A stretch of 64,000 bases of DNA from Nemophila menziesii (lineage: Eukaryota > Streptophyta > Magnoliopsida > Boraginales > Hydrophyllaceae), in NCBI GenBank assembly GCA_029959085.1, contig JARWIR010000035.1, positions 7,422,501 through 7,486,500 of the forward strand, given 5' to 3'. The notes under the pieces were generated by a model. It saw only the letters and a program-made list of their open reading frames with translations. It was not told where the DNA came from and ran no database searches. The position numbers and the translations under genes are program-made. Shown here in pieces: positions 49,411 to 62,360 of this stretch (position 1 is its first letter; every line of letters begins with the position of its first letter).

Positions 49411-51720
49411 ACCAGGGTAGAGTCAAGTCATTACCAATGTCGGACCTGAGCATCATTAGCGCAGCATGTCTCCTCCACTCAACACTTTCCACGTTTGTCC
49501 TCTCATTACTTAATTTTAATAAATTAATCTGTTTATAGTGTGAATATGATGAAAAAGCAGTGTGAAATTAGTGTGTTAAAATATTTACAAGAGAGTGTCA
49601 TAAATGTGGCAATTGAGTTTTGACTTTGGAGTAAAATAGACGATTTGGGAGGTTGAAGAGTAATTTTGGAAACATTAATATTTAAAGATTGGTGGATATC
49701 GACCAATAAAGCCTCGAATCAACTATAATATATGTTAAACAAATCAGACTTAGAAAACCATTTGAAAATCTTAAACGCCTTTAAAGGTACCTTTTTTGAA
49801 AAAAAAAACAAAGAAACGTGCATTTTGTTTACTAAAGAAAGGTGAAATACTGTAGGATAGTTGAAGGTACTTGATGAAGATTAGCTAATGGTAGAGTCCA
49901 AATATCTCATTGGGAAAATAAAAGGGGATTAGGGTAATTTTCCTTTTTATAAAAAAACTCACTTTCTCTATAGGTATGTTATGAAAAATAATATATATAT
50001 TTGTGTTTAATTTTCTATAAGTTCTTATACTATGCAAAATAAAAAGTTTATTGAGCTATGGATCACTATATTTTGGAAACCAACTTATATTCATATTTTA
50101 TAATAAAAAAATAACAATCTACGATCATATTATAAAAGTCACTAATAAATTAACAATTTATTTATTTGTTTTGATATAATTGCATTATAGGTGAATATAT
50201 TATGAAAAATAAAATACGTTTGTAGATAATTGCTCAACAACTCCTCTGATTATGCAAACTAGACAATTTTTAAAAATTTAATTGCATTATAAGTCATAAA
50301 ATTATGCATAAAATGGTTGTTCTACATCATAAATTCATAATTTCATTCATGAACAACAATATTTCTTTTATTTTGTAAAATTAACAAAAATGAAAGTTGA
50401 TATTTTGCAAAATGGGGACGTAGATAAAAGAATTGAAAAAAGGGACCATAAGTTATTGTTAAAAAATCAACTAATTTCACTAGAAAAACATATAAGCTTC
50501 CACTATAGGTCGTTATGGAATCGAAATGGGTAAATATTTAAGGGGTCACTAAACTATGCAATAAAGAGTTAATTCCACTATAGGTTCTTATTTAAACGAA
50601 AAAGATGAATGTTTCAGGGGTCAATAAGTTATAGTAGCAACTTACAAGTTTGGTCCAGTTGACTAATAAAGGTTTCAAACAAACAATTAGTTTATAAAAT
50701 GCTTTCAAATCAACCATTGGCTTATAAATATAGTTCCAAATTTATCATTAATTTATCCAAATAATTCTTAATCATCCATTATGTCAATCAGAGGTACAAA
50801 CTATTGGAAAAATACTATATATTTGCTAAAAACTATTGGGGTTTTGTGTAAGAAAACTAAAACTTTGCATCTAGAAATGCAAATCACGTCTAATGGTCTT
50901 TTAAATTTTTTTTATTAATAAAATGGTTTATATGGAATTATTTTAATTAAGTAGTGGTCCATTTGAACCCGTATTAGTCAAATAGTATCTATGTCTAAAA
51001 TCCACTAACAAATTCGCAATTTCATAATTTTAGTTTATAAAATCCGTACGACTTCACAACTCATGTATACTTTTACAAAACTTGGTACAATGTAACAATT
51101 AAATAACAATCCACTATCTATACATAACACTTAGGCACTTGAAGGTATCTAACCACCTTACTTCTTTTAAAATGCTTCCATCCCACCCTTAATCCACAAC
51201 CCAAAAAATCAAACTATGAATAAGTTAAAATAATATTTATCCAAATCACTAACACAAAACAATCAACATCAAAATCAAGTTTTGGTACACCATTCTACAA
51301 CAAATAATAATTTTATTCAAATTACATATCTCTCAACCGAGCCTTTGGCCTAGTTGGCTGCGGTGGGTCCGCTAAAAAGTTTCACAACATTAAATAACAC
51401 AAATAGTTGAATGATTTTTACAGTAAAAATCGTAATGGTCATATTTAATCTGTTTTAGCCATGAGTATGCAGCGGAGTACAAATCACCCATTTTCTCGCA
51501 ATCTTTTTTACTAGTTAAGCAAATGTCTCCCCTCATATTAAAACTACCCAAACCAAATGAATTAGGTGCAAATTTCTTGGTTATATCTTGGAATTCTCCC
51601 CTAATGTAAACACATGAAAAAAATTAATATTTTACAAAAATTTACTGACAAAAGAAAATATAATCATTTTTTATCCAACAAAGGAATTCTAAAAGGATTA
51701 GATACCTTCTAAGTATAAAT
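49411..51720. other. Spacer, unit B, with a 600-bp block absent from A
   Basis: 49411-50015 ('agagtcaagtcattacc...') is shared only with unit C (62361-63010). The rest matches 36750-38400. No gene, terminal repeat or open frame of note was found. Confidence 0.6.
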
Positions 51721-51724
51721 AAAG

Positions 51725-52327
51725 GATATGATAAGTGAGGAAAGACGTCGAGAGGTCCTTCACCTTCATATCTACCTTCATCGGGATCTGATAAATTGAT
51801 AACCTGATTTACAACAAAAAGAACATAAAAAATGAGTCTTTATTATGTAGTTGGAAAACTTCACCACCAACAATACCCTTAGTTGGGAGGAGTGACTGAT
51901 CGAGAGTATAGTTATGAATAAAAATATAGTGCATGCCAGGCAATGGACATCCAAGTTGCCAGAGCCAAACAAAATTATCCCAAAAATAATTCAGAAAGAC
52001 TAGAGATCTAATGAGAAATAATATTAAAAAGTCATTAAATAAGGTGAAAAACAAACATCAAATAATTTTTGTCTAGTAAATATTCTTGTACATGTGAGTA
52101 CTTAGGACGAATGATATATCTACCTTTTCATCTAGGTCTACCCTATATTGAGCAGTTTGTTTGTCAGAGTACTCAAAGTAAAGGTATGCAAGGGGATTTT
52201 TGGCAACTGGTGCACCCCCTGGGCTCAATATAGCATTGCCATCCCACTCTTTATCCGAGGACAGAGTCCTTCGAGTCGGAAGCACATGAGAGGAATAACT
52301 TGGCTAAAAAATAACTTGCCGAGCCAT
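51725..52327 (-). pseudogene. Exon-like fragments of an unrecognised gene, unit B
   Basis: Counterpart of 38425-39032. Here piece 1 is open over 52073-52285 and reads 'LPTRRTLSSDKEWDGNAIL', a short 'SPGGAPVAK' and 'NPLAYLYFEYSDKQTAQYR'. Its upstream ATG is at 52327 ('MARQVI'), but a stop follows seven codons later, so the start of the open part is internal. Piece 2 (~51975-51930) and piece 3 (~51800-51725, 'VINLSDPDEGRYEGEGPL') are both readable. Codon-like texture and possible splice signals suggest a real gene origin; the family is unknown to me. Confidence 0.5.
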
Positions 52328-54910
52328 TTCCTATCATTTAATTTTTATCTAGCTTATTTATATAAATAAGTTTTAAATAATTAAAAAAAATTGAATATTA
52401 TATTTTTCTCAAGTAGAGTATATATTTCCAATAATGTTTAAATTTTCATAGAATGAGTTCCAATTAATCTAAATTGGATTAGATTACCATAAGAAGACTC
52501 AAAAAAGTGGGTTTAAATTTTTTTTTTAGAATCTATTTACATTTAAAGACGCAACTAACATACAATGAGATCCGAGTTTCTATATGGAACCACACAAGGC
52601 ATCGGGTCCAAATAAGTTTTACAATTAGAATTTTTTCCTGCAAATATACTAGTTTCTTTATTAATCATTATAGCAAGGCAGATTATAGCACGAGCCATGT
52701 GCAAAAGGGAAGAAGGATTATATGATAATGAAAATAGTCTTTGATAAAGTGTACAACAAATTAAGATGGAATACATTAGATATTTGCTAGATTATTTAGA
52801 CATGTCTACGACTTGGATTCCCTTGATATTGTGTCTGGTGGAATAGGGAGCCTCTTACTTTTCTCAGGTCCATGGAAAGATTATCGTCCCGATAAAGACG
52901 GACAAAATCTCTAAAAGGGAGTCGGGCCTACTGAGGGACGATTTTTTACCCCAACTAACATCACCTAAAGTCAATTTCACACATCACGAAGATACAAACC
53001 AAAGATTGCCGCATCAATTTTCTTGATCAACAAGACATCTTAGTTGGTCGACTAATAGGTACAAAACTAAGTTTTTTACTACTTCAATATCGGTGGTTGA
53101 ACTAGAATATACCGAGAAAATGGCTATTCACTAGGTTGTCATGGGATGTATTCTTCTCCACAATAATTTGGGTGATATGGATTCCAAATAAATGAGTTAT
53201 GATATTTTTAGCCTTAAAAAAGCTATGTACCAGCCATTGAGTAAGTGCATATGACTAGGGAGTTTGCTAGGAGGTTGTGCTAGTGTGAGAGAATATAGAG
53301 TTAGTGGATTGGGATACTACTCGTCAAGGATGGAAGTTTTATATTGTTAATATCAATTTCTCGTAGGAATTGCAGAGGAGAAGGAGGCATCATCTGCGAC
53401 AAGGATGTGATTTAATAGGACATACGTTTCTCAATGAGGACTAGTTTTATTATATTGGTAATTGTTGAGCTTAATATCATTCCATGAAGATCTAGTCTTG
53501 GTAGAGGAACTTGGTGGCACGTAGTTATGGCCAGAGGTGGATTACTACTTTAAGATGGATATGTAAAGAGAATAGTGCATGTATGAATTGGATTGAATGC
53601 ACACATTATAACTTCTTAGGATGTACAATAAGTTAAATACATCTTGCTACTAAAAAATGATATGACACTGCATTACACAAGATAAATGTAATTGGAAAAC
53701 CCCTATATTACCCTATAACCATCATATTTTGGGAGGGGAGGGGAAGTAGTTATAGTTATATAAAGTAATTTCCAAGGTCTATTGTATGAAAAGAAAAGTA
53801 ACCGAATGCGAAAGTAAAAGATAGTAAATTGTACGTAATAAACAATTAGAATCAAATATTATTTTTGTCAAGTAGAATCAATTACTTATAAAAATAAAAT
53901 AAAATACATAAGAAAAAATAAAAAACTTGAGTGTTGCAAGATGTTGTTCCTTAAAAATTTCTATTATGGTATGATATCTATCCAAAAATAATTTTTAACA
54001 AATAAATTAATAATTAACTAACAACAATAGAGTATGATTGATGAAAATGCAATACCAATTTATATTAAATTGTACCTGTCCATGTATTATTTATTGAAAT
54101 GAAATAGTCATCGATCTAAGATGCCAGAATAGATAATTTCAATCGTCTTGAAAATTGGAGACGAAACCTAACCATAATCCAGTTATCCTAACTTCCTTTG
54201 TACCTATAATAAAAACAACTCTTAATTTCTCACATGATAAAGCATTCTAGTTTTGCTTCCACTTAAAGGAAACTAAAATGTATGACTCTTAGAAGTCTTA
54301 TGTGGATCCTTCAAATCAACCAGGTTTACAGTAGCCACCTCGTTACCAAACATTTTTACAAATTCAAAATGATCAAAATTATATTTTAACATATACAATT
54401 TACTTATTCAAAAATAAATACACTATAGTCCTCATATATTGTAATTCTTTTGAAGAATTTAAGAAATTTTATAATATATCTTATATAGAAATATGTAAAA
54501 TAATTAATTCAAAATATAGATTTTCTATGTAATACAGAGATTCAAAGTACAATTAACATTTTATAGTAAAATTATTATAAATACAAGGATTTATAATGTA
54601 ATTAACCAAAAGAAATCCATAAGGCTGCCCTTAACACATGTGTATGGTTTCTTTGAAAAAAATAATTTATCCAAATTACATTTGTGAACCCCACAAATAC
54701 CCAAAATTAAAATATAATAAAAATACACATGAGTTGATTGAAAGAAAAAGAAAAATATATAGTAGAATAAACTCTGGAAAAAAAATACATATTTAAAAAA
54801 GTCTTACATGAATTGGGTGAAATTGAATCCCCATAATAATTTTTATTATAGTCTTCTCTCTCAGACTTCCAATTAACAATCTTTAGACTCTATTGCACAA
54901 GAAGATTATG
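52328..54910. other. Spacer, unit B
   Basis: Matches 39033-41513 of unit A, including the conserved but unassigned part (52790-53660). Short duplications such as 'tagaatcaa' near 53850-53880 distinguish it from A. No recognisable gene. Confidence 0.5.
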
Positions 54911-55585
54911 TGGAAGAGAATAAGACGCCTTTGAATTTTATTTGCGCCAACAAAAATGAGTTTACTGTGTACTTATAGCCTTATATCATATTTAGGGTTA
55001 CAAACATTGACATTTTTTGACGAAATTTTTAATATTTTATTTTTATAGAATTTACTTTAATTGTTTTCCTATATATTTCTAGTTATTAAATATTTAAAAA
55101 TATAAATAAATTTTAATAATATATTTAGTTTCAATGCAATATATTATTAATTATTAATCAAATTTTAATTTTTTAGTAACATATAATATATCCTTCAGTT
55201 TTAGTTATTATATATGGTTAATTAATTTTTTATATTTTTAGTAACTTAAATTTTTTTATAATTGATCTTATTTTTTATTTGTTGAAAATTGTTGGTCTAA
55301 TTTTGATAATAGTAGTTTGCTTACAAACTATTTACTATACAAGTTTGGTATAGTACTAAATAAGCCAATAATTTAAACACATCGGTATACAAATAGATGA
55401 ACACACATTTTTACAATATTCTTATTACTGTAAATTGTTTGAAGGTCTTTACAATATCATTGTTCTCATTAATAATTAATATTAAATAATGTGTGTATGG
55501 GCGTGTGTCAACGTTAAATACACATGAACTATAATTCGATATACTACTTTTGATGCTAAATTTCATTCTTAATATGGATTAAACA
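54911..55585. repeat. Direct repeat R1, unit B (675 bp)
   Basis: Counterpart of 41514-42187, opening TGGAAGAGAA and closing ...ATTAAACA. It pairs with 58726-59381 in direct orientation. Confidence 0.65.
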
Positions 55586-56017
55586 CGAGTTGTACATATG
55601 TTTATACCCCTTGGTGTTGATAAAGGAAAAAACGTCCTCATAAATTTTTTGGAACACATAGCTTTTCGAGGTGAAAATTATCCTTCTTTTTCAAACAACC
55701 AATGTCATGAACAAAATCGTTGCTTGCATATATATATATATTCGACCAATGCATTATGGGAAAACCAAAATTTATTAGGAATCAAATCCACCTCTTTTCT
55801 TACCCAACCTACAAAGTGATGAACGACGACGGAAAAAACAAGAAGATAATCTCAAATGCAGATAGAAAGATAACACTATGTTCTTATAAACCCCGCCCGA
55901 CCATTATATGGGTTTTATGTCCGAAACAAACCACCAACGCAAGAATTTCGCTAAATTAATGTCTCTACTCTCAATAGAATTCCTCTATGGTTAGGTATAT
56001 TTTCTATACACACAAAT

Positions 56018-56057
<40 letters not shown>

Positions 56058-58725
56058 CACACACAACAAAGGTACTCACTTCAAATTAGTATCAAATATT
56101 TCTTTGCCATGAATCCATGAACAATTGTTTCAAATTTTGGACTTATCAAAAATAAATTCCTCCAACTGCTCTACTTTTAGTCACATATATTTTTATTTAA
56201 TTATATCGTAAAAAATATACATATTGAGACATTTCTTTTTCTACACTAAGACTATATTTCATTTGTTTTATGAATGGCTAAGTGTAATTAGTGAATAAAC
56301 AGTTGAATGAAACTTATTATGTAAATAAACAATGTCATATAGGGGGAGATCCATGATGAATCTTTGAAAAAGATAAAAAATTAGAACAAGTAGTGTTGTT
56401 TGTGGAGGGAGAAGCGAATTTTAGGTATAGGGAAGAGGGCAAAGTCTATTTTTCATAAGATTTTTATATTTTTATATTCAGGCATTTTTCTATGTGATTA
56501 TTACCCAATAAGGCTTTGAGACTCCCCTTTAAACATAATAATCCGCACCCAATCCACTCTGTTTACTAAATGTTACAAACAAATTTTAAACTATATGCAA
56601 AATTTTCTTTATATTTTCCTTACCATTATACCCATTTAGTTTTTTTTCTATATATACGGAATAGTTCATTTAATTTTTTTAAACCTTAATTTTTTTTCCA
56701 GAAACCTCTATCCTTTATAATTCTTCCTCTCTCTTTTTCCATTGAATACCTCTTCCGGAACTCACCTGAACTATCCTCCACGAGCTTCCACACTTCAAAG
56801 AATCTCCGTTGGGCCGATCTCTAGAAGACCTCCAGCAAGTAGCCATGGTTGAGCTCTGAAAGAATTTTTTTAAATGGAACTTTTTCGATCGTAATTTTTT
56901 AGTATAAAATACAAATTATTATTTTGGTTACCTTTATCTCAGTGTTTAATTTTATTTTTACAGTCTTACTTATCATTTTCTACCGAGCACTCGGTACTTG
57001 TGGAATACTCAGGAAATTTATCGAGCATACTTAGTCTTTTCACCCAATACTGAGTAAGATCTATTTATACTCATATAATATTTTTCATGATAATTAGTAA
57101 GTTTGCTTGTTAAATTTATCGACCACTTAGTAAATTTTCAGAGCATATCTTTTTTCGAGAACTCAGTTCTGTCTCCAGCGGCACTAACGTTGGTCGACGG
57201 TGGTCAGTGGATGTGGTTGGAGGTGGAAAGTATTTATATGTAGTGAGTTGATACTCATAAGTCATTAATTTTGTGGTCCATGCTCCTTTTTTTTCTTTAT
57301 GTGGTTTTTATATTATTTGAGTATTTTGGTATTTGATCACCCAATAGAATCGGTGATGAACTCTTTGAAGAAATATTTTGTCACATGTTCCCTATATAGG
57401 CCACTAAAGTCAAAGACCTTATAGAAAATTCAACCTTTTCGTAACTAGGCCCAAGACCGGCGGGACAACCGTCCACCCCCAACCCTTTTATTTTTTACGA
57501 TGCATAGAGTCACATTTTTTATGCTAAAAATGAACATAAAATGTTCTGTGAAATCAAGAACAGCAAGGTTTCATTCTTTTTACTAGACAAATAATAAAAA
57601 TATATTTGTGTATACTGCTCTAAATACTTAATTGTTTTTGTGATTGTAGTTCACAAGCAGATAGATAGGACACTGAAGAAGATGAAGATCACCCAGTCTT
57701 TGATGTAGAGTTTGATGTCTTTCTCCAATTATTTGTCGTTTGATTATAGTTACCAAAATCTGAAGTTAGTGTGAGCATGATTATTCATTAATTGTATTCT
57801 TCTTAAGTTAAAGTAAGCTTGATTAATTTAATTCATATTATAACAATTTGCACCACAAGTTTGAATCTATTTAGTATTTTTTGTATATTATACTTAATAA
57901 AATATTCACTAATATTTTTTGGAACCTTCGTTTTTAAGAGGAAGAAGAAGAAGACGATGATGATTTTCAACTTACTGCTAAAAGTAAGACAACTTGCAAA
58001 CTATAATTAGTCAATTATTTAGTTGGTTAAAAATTTAACTTATATCAACCTTATAACGGAAGAAAGGGAACTTGAAATAATAGTTTCTTTCTTGAGTAAG
58101 AATGTTTTACCAATAGTTTCTCGTTTTACCTAGAGATTATTTCTCAAATTAAAAATATGTTGTTGCATATTTTATACTAATCAAGAGAATGATTGTATAT
58201 ATATTACCATTACTCAATAGTTAATTTGATGATTTATTATAGTTGTAAAACAGCAAAATTACTTGAAAGAGAGGATGGGTGGTGACGAGGATGAAGTGGA
58301 TGTAAAGAAAAGAGCATTCTATATATCACCATTACTTGCTTCACTCTTATATCACTTCCTATGTGTCACCTAAGGGGCATTAACAAAAGAGAGAGAAAAA
58401 ATTGATTGGGAGAAAGAAATGATTTGATTAGTTTTCTATACCTCGACATAGGAGGTTATATAAAGGTGAAGCAAAAAAGGTAATATACAGCTTTACACTA
58501 AAGAAAAACACTGTCTAGGGTTCATATTACGATGCTAATAATGGTGAATTTGAGGTATAGTTTTGTATGGTAAATTAAATAATTATTCATATTTCAACAT
58601 AATTTTAACCAAACACGATTAATGAGAAACATATTTATTTTATTGAAAATTTATGAAATTCAACCAAAAGAGGTGATAACTGTTCCTGTTAATGTTAACT
58701 AAACTATATAATTATTGGAAGAGAA
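55586..58725 (+). other. Interior between R1 and R2, unit B, exon-like pieces
   Basis: Holds the same exon-like pieces as unit A: 55598-55819 is open and contains 'VLINFLEHIAFRGENYPSF'; a leader and ATG near 56848; 57655-57745 with an acidic 'DEDHPVFDVEFDVF'-like reading; and 58258-58510 with the 'DVKKRAFYISPLLASLLYH' piece, cut here by a stop in 'cacctaaggg'. Pieces that are open in one unit are broken in the other. This argues that neither unit makes the protein, or that the ancestral sequence was coding before duplication. Confidence 0.4.
56009..56064. repeat. (CA)n/(TA)n microsatellite, unit B
   Basis: A (CA) run followed by a pure (TA) run and CACACA. It is the shorter counterpart of 42628-42768. 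Confidence 0.9.
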
Positions 58726-59381
58726 GTAGACCTCCTTGATATGGATTGGCCGACAAAGAAATGAGTTCACTAGGTATTTATAAACTTATATTTAGGGTTA
58801 CAAATAGTGACATCTTTTCATGAAACTTCTTATATTTTATTTTTATAGAATTGAGTTTGATATTTTCCTTTCATACATCGAGTTTTTAAATATTTAGAAT
58901 AATAATTAAAATTAATATTATATTTAGTTTCAATGCAATATATTATATATTATTAATAAAATTTAAAATTTAAAATTTCATATAATATTTTCTTAAATTT
59001 TTAAATTCATATTGATTTGACTTTTTTATCTATTAATAAATTGCCGGTCTTATTTTGATGATAGGCTCATATTAGGGTCTTTCTTACAAGCTTGAATCTG
59101 AAAACAATTTAATATACAAGTTTGGTAAGTATTAAATTAATTAATTAATTAATTAAACACATGAGTTCAATAAACGATTTGTATTTATATAGATGAACAT
59201 AACTTGTTACAATATGTTAATTATTTTGATATGTTTGAAGGTCTCTCTAGTATCATTATTGTCATTAATAATTAATATAAAGAATGTGTTTATGGGTGTA
59301 TGTCAACATTAAATAAAAATCTATTGTAATTCCAAAAACGAACACTGATGTTATATTGCATCCTAAATATGGACTAACCAC
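58726..59381. repeat. Direct repeat R2, closing unit B (656 bp)
   Basis: Counterpart of 45586-46251. It opens TGGAAGAGAAG, ends ...ACTAACCA, and is followed by the LTR fragment of unit C. Confidence 0.65.
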
Positions 59382-59822
59382 GTTTTACAGATGTCGACAT
59401 CATTGTGTCACTATGGTAGAATTGCCATAACATTTGCTTCTTAACTGCGAATTGACCAATATTTCTTCTCAAATGACCCTAGATTCAAGATTTTTCCAAA
59501 TCAAAAGGAATCAGGTCAAAAGTTCTTGCCAAATTTCTGTGGTGATTGAAACAAGTTACGTCCTCTTTCCAGAAATTTCCCAAATGCTTCCAAACATGAC
59601 ATCTCTCTCTATTTACGCCATAACTTGGGTTTGGATTGACTTCCTTGACTTCTATATCTCATATGGGGATTCCATGTCAACCATGTACCTAATATTTACA
59701 CACTTAACACACGATTAAACCACAAAATACTCTAAAAATAGCAACAAGCCCAAATTGAGACATAAAAAAAGTAAAATACATAAAATATTAGGGAATAATC
59801 CCTATATTAAGTAAATTAATCA
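59382..59822 (-). repeat. Gypsy LTR outer fragment opening unit C
   Basis: Counterpart of 46252-46693, with the same left breakpoint inside the LTR. Confidence 0.78.
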
Positions 59823-61702
59823 CCCTAAAAGATATCTCGTGACACAATTATTATATGACAAAACAAGAGACATCAATCCTACAAAAGTTTCTCTTGGTAT
59901 AGAGTAGAACATAGAGACATAGAGGAGTTTGCCATAGTCAAGAGCTCCCTTTACAAATATCAAAGGTACGCTGTATTTGAATAGTGAAACTGATGTAGAT
60001 GCTAAGGCCTCTTCTATAGGAATCAATTAAATCAGTTGGAAATTATGACGGAGAAAAGTTTCCAAGGGGAAACCAGTATGAAAGTAGTGCAAGATGCACA
60101 AGGTTGTCCCTGTGGGGTCAATGATCATGTATGAAAAGAGTGTAAAAGAAATATGGAATCAGCATGTTTTGAGTCGAATCGTGGAAATAACCAAGCACGT
60201 AATACTGGGATTCAGTACGGGAATCACAATCATCTATGCCTTTAATTTTCTAATCTTAATGTGGTCGTGAATCAAGGTAATAACTACCAATCATGACCTC
60301 AAAACAACAATTTATAACACAGATCTCAAGGTTCTTTTAAGGGACAAGGTTATGTCAAGCCAGCACCAACACGGCAACAAAGCTATGATGCTAATACTGA
60401 GAATCTAACATAGAATGCTTTGCCGCAACATCCATCGGAAGGATCAGATAACGTTAAAATAATGCAAGCTTTCTGGACTTTGACACATGACAGTATGAGG
60501 GCTAACAATGAGAAATTTACGAGCACTCTGCTGCGTTAAAGATTAAGGGGACGCAAAAAACCCAAATAACTTATGTGTTGAGAAGTTTTAACTAAGTTTT
60601 CTAAAATTTACCCAATGTATGAAAAATTACGTGAATTCCATAGAAAATTGCATTGTTAGTGTTGCGTTTGAATCATGTAAGGTGTTAGTTTTCAAGAAGA
60701 AGTAGTAGTGGAATCACCACCTTCTACAGATATTGTCGTGGAGATTCCATAAAGAGTTGAAGAACAAACAGAGAGAGATGTTGATTTTCCACCTAGTATT
60801 CCATCGATGTCACCACCCATTCCGATATAGATGACATATCAAAAGGGTGTTATCAAGATGAAGGAATTTGTAGAGGCGTATAGCAAAGAAAGTATGAAAG
60901 CCCAGGTGTTTGAAATTGTTGCGAAGGGTATTACACTGCAACAAGTGCTCACACAGCTATCCCTGAAGAAAAAGTGAGAGTGAGTGCATAAAGGTTGGTC
61001 CAGATTGTGGCTCATGTTGAGAGAGTCTCGAAGCATGATGAAGATAGGACACCACTTAAGTTTTAGGATCCCGGAGTTTTAACACTATCTATCCGAATTC
61101 GTGATACACTTGATTTGAAAGTTATGTGTGACTTGAGTTCAAGTGTGAATCTTATTCCCAAGTCTGAGTTCGAGAAGCTACGCATCAAAAATGTGAAGAA
61201 GGTGTTCATCAATATACAATTTGCGATTACTCAATATCTAAGGTTTTGGGGATCATAGAGGACGTCCGTGTCCAAGCTGGTAAGCTAGCTATCCCGTTAT
61301 TGGCCACGAGTTGAAGCATCATTGATGTTCATGAAGGAACAATGACCCTCCGCACCAAAAAAAGTCTGAGACATCCTCTGTCTTGGACAAAAAGCTAAAG
61401 ATGGTATCATCAGAATTTGATGGAATCTGTACTGTGACCAAGAAGGTCCACATCAAACCCATGGAGACTATAGTTTAGAAAACGAGTTTGGAATAGGCGA
61501 TGAGGTCGCATTTAAGACACTCAAATAAGTGAACAGACCACGAGGTTTCAAGAATGCGTGAATGGGACTGTTTGTTTTTTTTTGAGAGGTGACAATAAAG
61601 GTAATTGAAATATGACCCAAGAGAGGTTGAAAGATATTAATGGTTGATTTTCACAGCCTCACCCACAGCTAGGGAGGCTACATACTCAAGAAGTAAAGGA
61701 GG
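59823..61702 (+). pseudogene. Gypsy gag-protease remnant, unit C
   Basis: The zinc-knuckle region is still visible near 60100 but followed by a stop. The protease active-site region reads D-L-S-S-S-V-N near 61130 with no stop, unlike unit B. The segment 'ttattggccacgag' and the following 'HEG' part are kept here (near 61295-61340), while the 'TEFVIL' part before it is deleted. About 174 bp of the preceding gag tail (47634-47810 in B) is missing at 60768. Confidence 0.72.
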
Positions 61703-62360
61703 TGATGCGGAAAATTTTAAACGATGTTAAATAAAAGTGTTGTTCATGAGAAAACCTGCAATTTTTAAGTTTTTATGTCTTAGCATTTTTTTAGATTAGA
61801 TGGTTTGCATATATATCTAAGTAATGAGGAAGATATAAGTGTTTTGATGTGTAGGTTATGTACAAGATGAGTTTGGGGTTGAAAACTGTGAGAAAATCTA
61901 AAGGCTTATCAGGTCGGAATGGTATACCGCGCCATATCGAAGGTACACCGCTTGACCATCCCGTTACAATGTTAGGGGAAATAATAGTGCAGTCCCAGAG
62001 CAATGTTGCTCAATCGGTATATCAGGCTTACAAGACAGCCATATACCTCCCCCTAATTGTGTTGACTTGTCATGATCATTGTAGGACGATTCGAGGCTAA
62101 CGATATACCGGCCGCAACGAGCGGTGTACTGTACTTTGAAAAACCATCATCACAGTAGTCATAATAACTGTTAAAGTCGAAACATCATTCCATTAATGGT
62201 ATACCGTATATCATTTTAAGATCAACCTTCTCTATATTTTGCACTAGATCATAGTTTACTGAGAGGTTTCGAAATTGCTTTCTAGACAACCGTAAGATAC
62301 TTATAAACCAATAAATCACAGAATAAAACCAAAAACAAAGTTACAAAGGTGGAAAACACA
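61703..62360 (+). mobile_element. Probable Gypsy 3' LTR, unit C
   Basis: Counterpart of 36028-36734 and 48752-49410, after the purine run AAGAAGTAAAGGAGG. The GGTATACCG cluster lies at 61918-62210. An 80-codon plus frame (61858-62100) crosses the motif cluster but has no family likeness. Confidence 0.55.

Larger units (their letters stand above)
46252..59381 (+). repeat. Tandem unit B (13,130 bp)
   Basis: Head-to-tail copy 2, complete. Its layout is the same as in unit A, and it is visibly closer to unit C than to A over the region they share. Compared with A it has an extra ~600-bp block at 49411-50015 and ~60 bp near 56160-56225, and lacks the 179-bp MITE. Confidence 0.93.
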
